This document shows, one piece after another, positions 9,598 through 17,190 of a stretch of DNA of 64,000 bases (its first letter is position 1; the number at the start of each line of letters is the position of its first letter). The stretch lies in contig NZ_VSKL01000001.1 in the NCBI RefSeq assembly GCF_008086165.1, positions 434,001 through 498,000 of the forward strand, written 5' to 3'. The DNA comes from Algorimicrobium algoritergicola. Lineage in GTDB: Bacteria; Bacteroidota; Bacteroidia; Flavobacteriales; Flavobacteriaceae. The translations under genes were made by a program, and so were the position numbers. The notes under the pieces are model-generated. The model was given only the letters and a program-made list of their open reading frames with translations, was not told the DNA's origin and did no database searches.

Positions 9598-9714
9598 CAT
9601 TATCTTTAAAAAACAATGCTTATTTTTTTGTTATTCATAATTGTAAGATCATGAAAATAATTTGTTTATTTATGAGTTAATTACATACATTTATACTCGT
9701 AATTGCGAAATAAA

Positions 9715-9745
9715 TTTGGGTAGTTACGTCTATTTTATATATTTG
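9715..9745 (+). promoter_or_regulatory. Complete Bacteroidota-type promoter for the beta-barrel gene
   Basis: TTTG at 9715-9718, a 19-base spacer, and TATATTTG at 9738-9745 match the TTTG-N17-20-TAnnTTTG consensus exactly. The start codon is 36 bases downstream. Confidence 0.75.
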
Positions 9746-9780
9746 TTAGTAATTTGCTCTAAACACATGAGAATCAGACT

Positions 9781-10581
9781 ATGCTCAAATTGAAACTATT
9801 ACCTGTTTTTATACTCCTGTTTGCTGGTTTGCATTCTGGATATTCGCAATTAGGATTTTCACACGAAATAGGTGCCATTGTTGGTCCTGTTCAGTTTAGA
9901 TCGGATTTTGGGGTTCGTAATGATGAAGGTACCAACTACGGAAACTCCGGTTTTGGAATTGGTATTGTTCACTATATAAACTTTGCCTACAGAGCAGATT
10001 GTAACTGTTATTCTACAGACACCTATTTTAACGATCACTTTAAATTACGAAGTGAAATATCTTTCAACAAAACAAAATTAGACCATCATGGTCAATGGGC
10101 GGAAGGCAGCGGTGAAAATGCCGAAAAACTCCGAAAACATACTGGTGAAGCAAATAATTTTGATATTGGAATGCAGTTGGAATACTTTCCATTAAGTATT
10201 CGCGACTTTCAATCATTTAGTTATCGTTTAGCACCTTTTGTAAGCCTTGGTGCACATTATACGTCTTATAATCCTAAAGCGTTTACAAGTTATACAAACC
10301 CTACTACTGGAATAGCCGATAATAACATTTTAAATGCGAGCAATTTTTGGGGTCCTTGGGAACCTGGCTCTATTAATCCAGCTTCTGGAAGTGCGTGGTC
10401 TATGGTAACGAGTCTTGGTGTTCGTTATAAATTAACGGCATTATCAGATTTAATGCTAGACTTGCGTTTACAAACCTATTTTAGTGATTGGATAGATGGT
10501 TTAAATCACCAATTAGAATCCAATAAAAACAACGATTATCTACTTTGGCTAAACGTTGGATACATTTATTATTTAGATTAA
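9781..10581 (+). CDS. Conserved flavobacterial outer-membrane protein (THC0290_0291-like)
   Basis: A 266-residue protein with a clear signal peptide (about residues 1-22, LLFAGLHSGYSQ) and a mature part made of alternating aromatic/glycine strands, as in small outer-membrane beta barrels: IGAIVGPVQFRSDFG, FGIGIVHYINFAYRADCNCY, LAPFVSLGAHYTSY, and the end YLLWLNVGYIYYLD. The CNC pair near residue 79 is unusual for a barrel and might form a loop disulfide. I recognise it as resembling the conserved THC0290_0291 family of flavobacteria; no function is known to me. It is divergent from gdhA and has its own well-formed promoter. Confidence 0.65.
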   Translation: MLKLKLLPVFILLFAGLHSGYSQLGFSHEIGAIVGPVQFRSDFGVRNDEGTNYGNSGFGIGIVHYINFAYRADCNCYSTDTYFNDHFKLRSEISFNKTKLDHHGQWAEGSGENAEKLRKHTGEANNFDIGMQLEYFPLSIRDFQSFSYRLAPFVSLGAHYTSYNPKAFTSYTNPTTGIADNNILNASNFWGPWEPGSINPASGSAWSMVTSLGVRYKLTALSDLMLDLRLQTYFSDWIDGLNHQLESNKNNDYLLWLNVGYIYYLD

Positions 10582-10602
10582 AAATAATCATATTACAGCA
10601 TA

Positions 10603-10739
10603 GAAAGAGACTGTCTAAAAGTAACTGACCCAGGTCAAGCTGAGCACAGTCGAAGTTTTCAAATTTTGAAACCAAAACATTTCGACTGCGCTCAATGTGA
10701 CATTAAGAGTAAAATTTGACTTTTTAGATAGCCTCTTTC
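10603..10739. repeat. 137-bp MITE-like element with nested inverted repeats
   Basis: The ends are imperfect inverted repeats of about 20 bases (GAAAGAGACTGTCTAAAAGT at 10603-10622 against the complement of 10718-10739, GAAAGAGGCTATCTAAAAAG). Inside is a second pair of 23-base arms, 10634-10656 and 10679-10701, sharing the core GAGCnCAGTCGAA. The AT-rich middle has no coding capacity. It lies between two convergent genes. This is the shape of a non-autonomous mobile element or REP-like unit; similar AGTCGAA-rich palindromes are, to my knowledge, dispersed in flavobacterial genomes. Confidence 0.7.
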
Positions 10740-10754
10740 ATTTCTTCTAATTCG

Positions 10755-11894
10755 TTATCCGATAGCCTGTTTTAAATCGGCAATTAAATCGTCAATATCT
10801 TCAATCCCAACACTCAACCTAATTAAGGAGTCTACAACACCTGTTTTTTCACGTTCTTCTTTCGGAATACTCGCATGTGTCATACTAGCCGGATGTCCAG
10901 CTAAGGATTCCACACCTCCTAAAGATTCCGCTAAAGTGAAAATTCTCAACTTTTCCACAATTTTTATAGCTTCTTCATAATTATTCCCTTTAGTTGTAAA
11001 TGAAATCATACCGCCAAAATCTTTCATTTGTGTTTTGGCAATCACATGGTTTGGATGATTTTCAAATCCTGGCCAATACACATTTTCTATTTTAGCATGT
11101 GTGCTTAAATATTCAGCAACCGCACGACCATTTTCACAATGCCGTTGCATTCTAATATGTAATGTTTTGATACCTCTTAAAACTAAAAAACTATCCTGCG
11201 GACCACAAACAGCGCCACTAGCATTTTGAATAAAGTATAATTTATCAGCAAGTTCTTTATCTTTTACGGCCAAAACGCCCAATACCACATCACTATGACC
11301 ACCCAAATATTTGGTTGCAGAATGCATAACAATGTCAGCACCTAAATCCAACGGCTGCTGTAAATAAGACGTAGCAAAGGTATTATCAACTGCTAATAAC
11401 AAGTTATGTTTTTTGGAAATTGCAGCACATGCTTTAACATCAATAATATTCATCATGGGGTTGGTTGGTGTTTCCACCCAAAGCAGTTTTGTGTTTTCAT
11501 TCACATAGTTTTCAATATTATTGGCATTTTTCATGTCAACAAAATGAAATGTAATACCGAATTTTTTAAATATAGCCATAAATAATCGATACGATCCTCC
11601 ATATAAATCGCTGGTAGATATAACCTCATCGCCAGATTCTAAAAGTTTAATAACCGCATCAATTGCTGCCAAACCAGAACCAAAAGCCATTCCATAATTA
11701 CCATTCTCAATACTAGCAACGGCGTTTTCTAATGCACTTCGGGTTGGGTTCTTGCTTCGTGAATATTCAAATCCTTTATGTCCTCCAGGCGTGCTTTGTG
11801 CATACGTTGTTGTTTGATAGATTGGTGGCATCACGGCACCATAAGCTGGGTCCAGTTTTTGCCCACCGTGAATTGTTTTCGTATTGAATTTCAT
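10755..11894 (-). CDS. metB: Cystathionine gamma-synthase/lyase-type PLP enzyme
   Basis: A 379-residue member of the Cys/Met-metabolism PLP family. Landmarks are YSRSKNPTRSALENAVASIE near residue 45, the FGSGLAAIDA phosphate loop, WVETPTNP, AVDNTFATSYLQQPLDLGAD, and the PLP lysine K195 in HSATKYLGGHSDVVLG. The C-terminal half has AESLGGVESLAGHPASMTH and VRLSVGIEDIDDLI-type sequence. These enzymes make cystathionine from an activated homoserine and cysteine, or split cystathionine; sequence alone does not decide which, so the symbol is tentative. It is a single leftward gene convergent with the beta-barrel gene. No exact TAnnTTTG is seen upstream. Confidence 0.9.
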   Translation of the reverse strand: MKFNTKTIHGGQKLDPAYGAVMPPIYQTTTYAQSTPGGHKGFEYSRSKNPTRSALENAVASIENGNYGMAFGSGLAAIDAVIKLLESGDEVISTSDLYGGSYRLFMAIFKKFGITFHFVDMKNANNIENYVNENTKLLWVETPTNPMMNIIDVKACAAISKKHNLLLAVDNTFATSYLQQPLDLGADIVMHSATKYLGGHSDVVLGVLAVKDKELADKLYFIQNASGAVCGPQDSFLVLRGIKTLHIRMQRHCENGRAVAEYLSTHAKIENVYWPGFENHPNHVIAKTQMKDFGGMISFTTKGNNYEEAIKIVEKLRIFTLAESLGGVESLAGHPASMTHASIPKEEREKTGVVDSLIRLSVGIEDIDDLIADLKQAIG

Positions 11895-12034
11895 CTTTTA
11901 TAGTGTTCATTACAAAGTTTTATTAAATCAAAAACTATATGTATGATTAAATAATATTTTCATAAAGTTAGGGTTTAATTCGGTGTATTCAAATGCAATA
12001 ATTATCTTTAATAATTAATTAACGCACTATCTTT

Positions 12035-12748
12035 ATGCAACGCTCAATTGTACTCTTATCTCTTATTTTTCTTGTTTTTTCCTGTGAAGATGAAGAAACA
12101 AAAATCACATTTTCAGAAAAAAACTTTACCACCAATCAAAACAAGATTGTTGAAATAAATATACCACAAGCAGAAGGCGCTGAAGCTGTAAAAAACAACA
12201 TCAATGCATCTATAGAAGCTATGGTTAGTGCGAGTTTAAATTTGGATGAAGATTCGGTTGCCAAAAATATGTCCATTTCAGAAAGCATCGACAAATTTAA
12301 TTCAGAATACGCGAGTTTTAAATCTGAATTTCCTGAAAGTGCTTTAGAATGGGAAGCACAAATTGATGGTGAAATCATGTATCAATCTGAAGCCGTTATT
12401 TCCGTTGTTATTACCAATTATCTCAATACAGGAGGTGCTCATGGCAGCTTGGTTGTTTCGTTTTTAAATTTTGATGCCTTAACAGGTCAATCACTTAAAA
12501 ACGAACAATTATTCAACGATATGAATGCTTTTAAAACAGTGGCAGAAGATTATTTTAATGATCAAATAGCAGACAAAAAAGAGCTCTATTTTGAACCTGA
12601 TAATTTTGTCCTCCCTCAAAATATAGGCTTTAATGAAACAGGCGTTATTCTACTTTACAACAGTTATGAAGTAGCGCCATATTCTACTGGTTTAACCGAA
12701 TTCACCATTCCTTTTGATGATTTAGTGCCTTATTTAAATTTTATGTAA
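12035..12748 (+). CDS. Lipoprotein with DUF3298/DUF4163 (RsiV/PdaC-like) domain
   Basis: A 237-residue putative lipoprotein: the signal MQRSIVLLSLIFLVFSC ends in a lipobox cysteine at residue 17. The middle contains the short paired regions typical of DUF4163 plus DUF3298: INIPQAEGAEAVKNNINASI, then VVITNYLNTGGAHGSLVVSFLNFDALTG and LLYNSYEVAPYSTGLTEFTIPF near the end. The TGGAHG phrase is a strong hallmark of the family, which includes lysozyme-sensing and peptidoglycan-associated proteins. The upstream sequence has TATCTTTA (12024-12031), one base off the -7 consensus. Confidence 0.7.
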   Translation: MQRSIVLLSLIFLVFSCEDEETKITFSEKNFTTNQNKIVEINIPQAEGAEAVKNNINASIEAMVSASLNLDEDSVAKNMSISESIDKFNSEYASFKSEFPESALEWEAQIDGEIMYQSEAVISVVITNYLNTGGAHGSLVVSFLNFDALTGQSLKNEQLFNDMNAFKTVAEDYFNDQIADKKELYFEPDNFVLPQNIGFNETGVILLYNSYEVAPYSTGLTEFTIPFDDLVPYLNFM

Positions 12749-12804
12749 TATAAGGCTAGATTCATTTTCAGCTTTATCATTAGACAAAGCGACTGGCTAT
12801 AATC

Positions 12805-12834
12805 TTGTTTTTTTCTATAAATGGGTTTACTTTG
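12805..12834 (+). promoter_or_regulatory. Promoter of the ArsC-like gene
   Basis: TTG at 12805-12807, a 19-base spacer and TTACTTTG at 12827-12834 (one mismatch to TAnnTTTG) form a plausible promoter. The open frame of the next gene extends back to this TTG, but the promoter reading and the conserved N-terminus both favour the ATG at 12865. Confidence 0.45.
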
Positions 12835-12864
12835 TGCCGTATTCTTAAAACAGCCTTTATATTT

Positions 12865-13218
12865 ATGAAAAAAGTTTACTTTTTAAAAACCTGTAGTACC
12901 TGTACCCGTATTATTAAAAGCATCAATTGGCCTTCTGGCTTTGAGTTTCAAGATATAAAACAGGATGCTATAACTGTTAAACAGCTTGAAGCCATGAAGA
13001 AACTTTCTGGTAGTTATGAAGCACTTTTTAGCAAGCGTGCAAAACTGTATAGCGAAATGGATTTAAAAAATACCGACTTAACTGAAGCTGATTATAAACA
13101 GTACATTTTGGAACATTACACCTTTTTAAGCCGACCAGTTGTTATTTTTAATGATCAGATTTTTATAGGGAATACAAAAAAGACAATTGAAAATTTAAAG
13201 GCAGCTTTAATTGAATAA
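12865..13218 (+). CDS. ArsC/Spx-family thioredoxin-fold protein
   Basis: A 117-residue protein of the ArsC family, beginning MKKVYFLKTCSTCTRIIKS with a CxxC pair at residues 10 and 13. Classic ArsC has a single catalytic cysteine there; a CxxC version is closer to Spx/YffB-type redox proteins. Further family marks are EAMKKLSGSYEALFSKRAKL and the proline turn in LSRPVVIFNDQIFIG. I start it at the ATG 60 bases inside the longer open frame, since that ATG gives the normal N-terminal strand and leaves room for the promoter. Its end overlaps the next gene by 8 bases. Arsenate reduction is possible but unproven. Confidence 0.8.
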   Translation: MKKVYFLKTCSTCTRIIKSINWPSGFEFQDIKQDAITVKQLEAMKKLSGSYEALFSKRAKLYSEMDLKNTDLTEADYKQYILEHYTFLSRPVVIFNDQIFIGNTKKTIENLKAALIE

Positions 13219-14107
13219 CACGCGGGTTTATGCCCTTATCGCCGTTTTCTTGGTTCAGGTTATTTATGGTTTTACCTTCACCTTTGCAAACGATGTGATT
13301 GATGATGGCCATATAAAACCTTTCGGGTTTATTGTTCTTCGCGTTTTTGGAGCTTGCATTCTTTTTTGGCTTTTAAGCCTATTTACACCTAAACAAAAAA
13401 TTGACAAACAAGATTATATCAAGTTTTTTGTAGCTTCTATTTTCGGGATTGCCTTAAACATGCTTACGTTTTTCAAAGGCTTTGAGTATACCACTCCAAT
13501 CCATGCATCAGTAATCATGACAGTTGTTCCCATTGTCGTATTAACCCTATCAGCTATATTTTTAAAAGAACGCATTACCAGTCTTAAAATATCTGGAATC
13601 GTTTTAGGTTTTTCAGGTGCTATAATTTTAAGTATTTATGGAAAATCTACTCAAATTGGTGATAATATCCCATTGGGAAACTTATTGGTATTTATTAATG
13701 CGGTTTCTTATAGTATTTATTTAATTCTCATTAAAAAAATAACCGATAAATACCATCCGTTTACGTTTATAAAATGGTTGTTTTTATTCGGGTTTATACT
13801 CGTTTTACCATTTGGATACCATGAAGTTACCACGATTAATTGGCATGGATTCTCGCCTTACATCATATTTTCCGTGCTGTTCGTAATAATTGGCGCCACC
13901 TTTACCACTTACTTATTAAATCCTATTGCTTTACGCCATTTAAAAGCATCTACAGTTAGTACATTTTTGTACATACAACCTGTTATTGCTGGTATTTTCG
14001 CCATATTAATGGGTAGCGACACCATGAATGTGGTAAAACTTGTAGCTGCAGCACTTATATTTACTGGTGTTTATTTAGTAACTAAAAAACCAAAATTAAA
14101 GACTTAA
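13211..14107 (+). CDS. EamA/DMT-superfamily transporter
   Basis: A 298-residue inner-membrane protein with ten predicted helices in two EamA repeats, a duplicated layout typical of drug/metabolite exporters (for example RhaT/YdcZ-like amino-acid or metabolite exporters). Visible marks: GFTFTFANDVIDDG, RVFGACILFWLL, HASVIMTVVPIVVLTLSAIFL and, in the second repeat, STFLYIQPVIAGIFAILMG. The start is a TTG that overlaps the end of the ArsC-like gene by 8 bases; there is no ATG before the first helix. It runs convergently into the thioesterase gene with 12 bases of overlap. Confidence 0.88.
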   Translation: MNNTRVYALIAVFLVQVIYGFTFTFANDVIDDGHIKPFGFIVLRVFGACILFWLLSLFTPKQKIDKQDYIKFFVASIFGIALNMLTFFKGFEYTTPIHASVIMTVVPIVVLTLSAIFLKERITSLKISGIVLGFSGAIILSIYGKSTQIGDNIPLGNLLVFINAVSYSIYLILIKKITDKYHPFTFIKWLFLFGFILVLPFGYHEVTTINWHGFSPYIIFSVLFVIIGATFTTYLLNPIALRHLKASTVSTFLYIQPVIAGIFAILMGSDTMNVVKLVAAALIFTGVYLVTKKPKLKT

Positions 14108-14575
14108 ATCCACTGGCTTTTTGCTTCCAGCACGTGTGTCCTCTTTTGTTAAATACTTGAAATTTTTTGTCTTCGGAAACGTCTCGGCTTGCTCTAATAA
14201 TTCCGCAGGTAAATTGACTAATTTTCGTGTTTTTAAATCCATCCAAGCACCAAGCATTTCACAATGTGCTATATTTTCGCCTTTATGGTTGTAGAAATTA
14301 TGGTCGAATTTAAAAAACATACCATCTTCACTCAATCCAGAAACTTCCAAACTTACCGTTAATGGTTTTCCCATAAACACTTCTTTAAAATAATACATGT
14401 GTTCATAAAAAACCACTGGACCAATATTAAAATGTGCAAGTTCCTTCATGGAAAACCCTTTTTCAATTAAAAAAGCCATTCGCGTATGACTCATAAAATT
14501 GGTATATGCACTATTTGCTAAATGTCTGTTGGCATCCACATCGCTCCAACGAATTTCGAATTGTTTGGTATACAT
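14096..14575 (-). CDS. Acyl-CoA thioesterase of the hotdog fold (YbgC/4HBT-like)
   Basis: A 159-residue single hotdog-fold protein. It begins MYTKQFEIRWSDVDANRHLANSAY; the WSDVDANRHLANSAY stretch is the conserved active-site region of the 4-hydroxybenzoyl-CoA thioesterase group, with the Asp in the catalytic position. Further on are GPVVFYEHMYYFKEVFMG and HCEMLGAWMDLKTRK. It hydrolyses an acyl-CoA or acyl-carrier thioester; the chain specificity cannot be read from sequence. It is a single leftward gene, divergent from yicC. Confidence 0.85.
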   Translation of the reverse strand: MYTKQFEIRWSDVDANRHLANSAYTNFMSHTRMAFLIEKGFSMKELAHFNIGPVVFYEHMYYFKEVFMGKPLTVSLEVSGLSEDGMFFKFDHNFYNHKGENIAHCEMLGAWMDLKTRKLVNLPAELLEQAETFPKTKNFKYLTKEDTRAGSKKPVDLSL

Positions 14576-14663
14576 TTTTATAAAAAATTAAGTTGCAAAA
14601 TTACATAAATCTACTTGCTGCGCATAATATTCGCTCACAGTTTTCTAAACCTTCAGTTTTAAT

Positions 14664-14671
14664 TACCTTTG
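14664..14671 (+). promoter_or_regulatory. -7 promoter element for yicC
   Basis: TACCTTTG matches TAnnTTTG exactly and lies 20 bases before the ATG at 14692. A -33 box is not obvious. Confidence 0.55.
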
Positions 14672-14691
14672 TGCAACTTTATTTAAGAATT

Positions 14692-15549
14692 ATGATACAT
14701 TCAATGACTGGTTATGGGAAATCTGTTTTACAGTTACCAACCAAAAAAGTAACGATTGAAGTGAAATCGTTAAACAGTAAAAACCTAGATTTGAATGCCA
14801 GAATGCCTTCAATTTACAGAGAAAAAGAATTGAGTTTACGCAAGCTAATTGGTAATCAATTAGAACGTGGCAAGATTGATTTTTCTATTTATGTTGAAAT
14901 GACTGGCGAAGAAACCAGCACACAAATTAACAAACCAGCTGTAAAACAATACATGAAGCAGCTAAAAGAATTGGTAGATGGTGATGACACTGAACTGCTA
15001 AAAATGGCTGTACGTTTTCCAGACGCGTTAAATACCGAACGTGAAGAAATTGATGAAAACGAATGGAATATTATTTTAGGCGAAGTAAAAATAGCACTAA
15101 AAAATATTGACACCTATCGTTTGGATGAAGGGAAAGCACTAGAATTGGATTTTAGAAATCGTGTTCAGAACATCACGAATATTTTAGAAGAAATTATTAC
15201 CATGGATCCGGAACGTATTGAAGGTGTTCGTGAGCGTTTACGCAAAGGTGTTGAAGAATTAAAAGAGAAAGTTGACGAAAATAGATTTGAGCAAGAATTG
15301 GTTTTCTACATCGAAAAATTTGATATCACGGAAGAAAAAGTTCGTTTAAAAAACCATTTAGATTATTTTGTTCAGGCTTTAGATTCTGACGATTCTAACG
15401 GTAAAAAATTAGGGTTTATTGGTCAGGAAATGGGTCGTGAAATCAACACAATTGGTTCAAAAAGTAATTATGCACCTATGCAAAAATTAGTCGTGCAAAT
15501 GAAAGATGAATTGGAGAAAATAAAAGAACAACTCTTAAACGTACTATAA
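14692..15549 (+). CDS. yicC: YicC-family endoribonuclease-like protein
   Basis: A 285-residue YicC protein, close to the usual length of about 290. It begins MIHSMTGYGKS, the invariant N-terminus of the family, then VEVKSLNSKNLD-type sequence (TIEVKSLNSKNLDLNARMPS), RGKIDFSIYVE, and the C-terminal LDFIVQELxREIxTxxSK motif seen here as KLGFIGQEMGREINTIGSKS. Members are implicated in RNA turnover and stress survival in E. coli and Bacillus. An open frame reaches back to a TTG at 14593, but the conserved N-terminus and promoter position show the ATG at 14692 is right. It leads a likely yicC-gmk-nadD operon, an order common in Bacteroidota. Confidence 0.93.
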   Translation: MIHSMTGYGKSVLQLPTKKVTIEVKSLNSKNLDLNARMPSIYREKELSLRKLIGNQLERGKIDFSIYVEMTGEETSTQINKPAVKQYMKQLKELVDGDDTELLKMAVRFPDALNTEREEIDENEWNIILGEVKIALKNIDTYRLDEGKALELDFRNRVQNITNILEEIITMDPERIEGVRERLRKGVEELKEKVDENRFEQELVFYIEKFDITEEKVRLKNHLDYFVQALDSDDSNGKKLGFIGQEMGREINTIGSKSNYAPMQKLVVQMKDELEKIKEQLLNVL

Positions 15550-15590
15550 CAGAATAATCCATTTCTATTCGTTTTTAAAATAAAATTACT

Positions 15591-16181
15591 TTGACACAAC
15601 AAACCAACAACCATACAGGTAAACTAATTGTATTCTCTGCACCATCAGGATCTGGAAAAACCACTATTGTACGTCACCTTTTAGGTTTAGACGCTTTAAA
15701 TTTAGAGTTTTCTATTTCTGCTACGTCTCGTGAAAAACGTGGTGACGAAATAGATGCTAAAGACTATTATTTTCTGTCGGCTCAAGCGTTTAAAAACAAA
15801 ATTAAAGCTGATGAATTTCTTGAATGGGAAGAAGTATATCGCGATAATTTTTATGGCACTTTAAAAACTGAAGTGGAACGTATTTGGGCACAGGGCAAAC
15901 ATGTTATTTTTGATATTGATGTATCTGGCGGTTTACGTATTAAGCGAAAATTCCCAAAAGAAACACTCGCTGTTTTTGTAAAACCACCCAGTATTGACGA
16001 ATTAAAAATTCGACTAAAAAAGCGTAAAACAGAAACGGACGATAAAATAAACATGCGTATTGCTAAAGCATCAGCGGAATTAGCAACAGCACCACTTTTT
16101 GATGTTATTATTGAAAATGATAACTTGGAAAAAGCGTTGGTAGAAGCCGAAAGCTTGGTTTCTAATTTTTTAAAACCCTAA
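15591..16181 (+). CDS. gmk: Guanylate kinase
   Basis: Phosphorylates GMP to GDP with ATP. The 196-residue protein has the P-loop FSAPSGSGKTT (about residues 15-25), the GMP-binding SATSREKRGDEIDAKDYYFL, the Glu/Tyr GMP-contact stretch FLEWEEVYRDNFYGT, and the DIDVSGGLRIK Walker-B-like strand. The only start before the P-loop in this frame is a TTG; it gives the normal-length N-terminus, so a TTG start is accepted. It lies 41 bases after yicC and 9 bases before nadD. Confidence 0.96.
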   Translation: MTQQTNNHTGKLIVFSAPSGSGKTTIVRHLLGLDALNLEFSISATSREKRGDEIDAKDYYFLSAQAFKNKIKADEFLEWEEVYRDNFYGTLKTEVERIWAQGKHVIFDIDVSGGLRIKRKFPKETLAVFVKPPSIDELKIRLKKRKTETDDKINMRIAKASAELATAPLFDVIIENDNLEKALVEAESLVSNFLKP

Positions 16182-16190
16182 ATAACACTT

Positions 16191-16769
16191 ATGAAAATAG
16201 GCTTATACTTCGGAACCTTTAATCCTATTCATATTGGACATCTTATTATTGCCAATCAGCTTGCTGAACAAAGTGATTTGGATCAAATTTGGTTAGTAGT
16301 AACACCACAAAGTCCGTTTAAAAAGAAACAATCCTTATTAGATAATTACCAGCGTTTGGAAATGGTTTTTCGCGCCACCGAAGATTATGACAAACTCCAA
16401 CCAAGCGATATTGAATTTTCGTTACCACAACCCAATTACACGGTAAATACCTTGGCACATTTACAGGAAAAATATCCACATCATGAATTTTCCTTAATTA
16501 TGGGTGAAGACAATTTAAAGAGCTTTCACAAGTGGAAAAATTACCAATTTATTCTGGACAATCATGATATTTATGTATATCCTAGAATTTCAGAAGGCAC
16601 CATTGAAACCCAATTTGATGGCCATAAACGCATTCATCATGTAAATGCACCTATTATAGAATTATCATCCACATTTATCAGACAATCCATTAAAGACAGT
16701 TTCAATGTAAAACCCATGTTACCACAAGCGGTTTGGCAGTATATTGATGAGATGAATTTTTATAAGTAA
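16191..16769 (+). CDS. nadD: Nicotinate-nucleotide adenylyltransferase
   Basis: Makes nicotinic acid adenine dinucleotide from nicotinate mononucleotide and ATP in NAD synthesis. The 192-residue protein is complete: the nucleotidyltransferase signature GTFNPIHIGH at residues 8-17, LVVTPQSPFKKK, the FSLIMGEDNLKSFHKWK substrate region, and ELSSTFIRQSI near the end (the SSTxxR motif). It starts 9 bases after gmk. The last 459 bases of this gene reappear, damaged, at 22004-22462, on the other side of the adhesin gene. Confidence 0.96.
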   Translation: MKIGLYFGTFNPIHIGHLIIANQLAEQSDLDQIWLVVTPQSPFKKKQSLLDNYQRLEMVFRATEDYDKLQPSDIEFSLPQPNYTVNTLAHLQEKYPHHEFSLIMGEDNLKSFHKWKNYQFILDNHDIYVYPRISEGTIETQFDGHKRIHHVNAPIIELSSTFIRQSIKDSFNVKPMLPQAVWQYIDEMNFYK

Positions 16770-17137
16770 GCTATTCCCACAATCTTTTAAGGTTTGCTGT
16801 GTTTTGAGGTTTTTAAAACAGCTTGTACTTTTTTCCGATCAATAATACATTTTTGACCTTTTATTCGCCTCCTAACAGTATCCAATTGACGCATAATTAA
16901 GGGGTGATAAATAATGTTGGTATCATCGTTTTTTAAATTCTTTAAAACTTATTTGTATGAATACAAAGCCACTCCTTGTAGTATCTTAAAAGATTGAATA
17001 AGCGTTGTTTTATATTAAAATAGTTATTAATTTATAATCATCAATGCAAAAATGAGTTTACAAAGACTATTAAGAGCAATAACAATATAGGAAAATCCTT
17101 TATTTTTTAATTATGGATAATAGTCATTATAAAAAAT
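16770..17137. other. Gene-free stretch with a short minus-strand frame
   Basis: No full gene is supported. On the minus strand a frame of about 45 codons ends at about 16785 and includes PLIMRQLDTVRRRIKGQKC; it has no clear start and could be the tail of a decayed gene. The rest is AT-rich and shows nothing recognisable. It shares no similarity with the sequence after the broken nadD copy. Confidence 0.35.
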
Positions 17138-17167
17138 AAAAGCGCTACAATTTCTTGTACCGCTTTT
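17138..17167 (-). terminator. Terminator of the adhesin gene
   Basis: Arms AAAAGCGCTACAA (17138-17150) and TTGTACCGCTTTT (17155-17167) pair with one internal mismatch around a TTTC loop; on the minus strand the hairpin is followed by TTTTATTTTTTATA. It lies 24 bases past the stop of the adhesin gene. Confidence 0.75.
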
Positions 17168-17190
17168 CTACTTTTAAAATGTAAACTATT

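Noticed and set aside
12136-12378. Minus-strand frame of 80 codons inside the DUF3298 lipoprotein gene
   Set aside because: Opposite-strand shadow; the plus-strand gene has a lipobox and family motifs.
14593-14691. N-terminal extension of yicC from a TTG
   Set aside because: The conserved N-terminus MIHSMTGYGKS starts at 14692 and a TACCTTTG promoter element lies inside the extension.
16770-17137. Minus-strand frame of about 45 codons after nadD as a real gene
   Set aside because: No start, no ribosome site and no family match by eye; kept only as a note in the gap entry.
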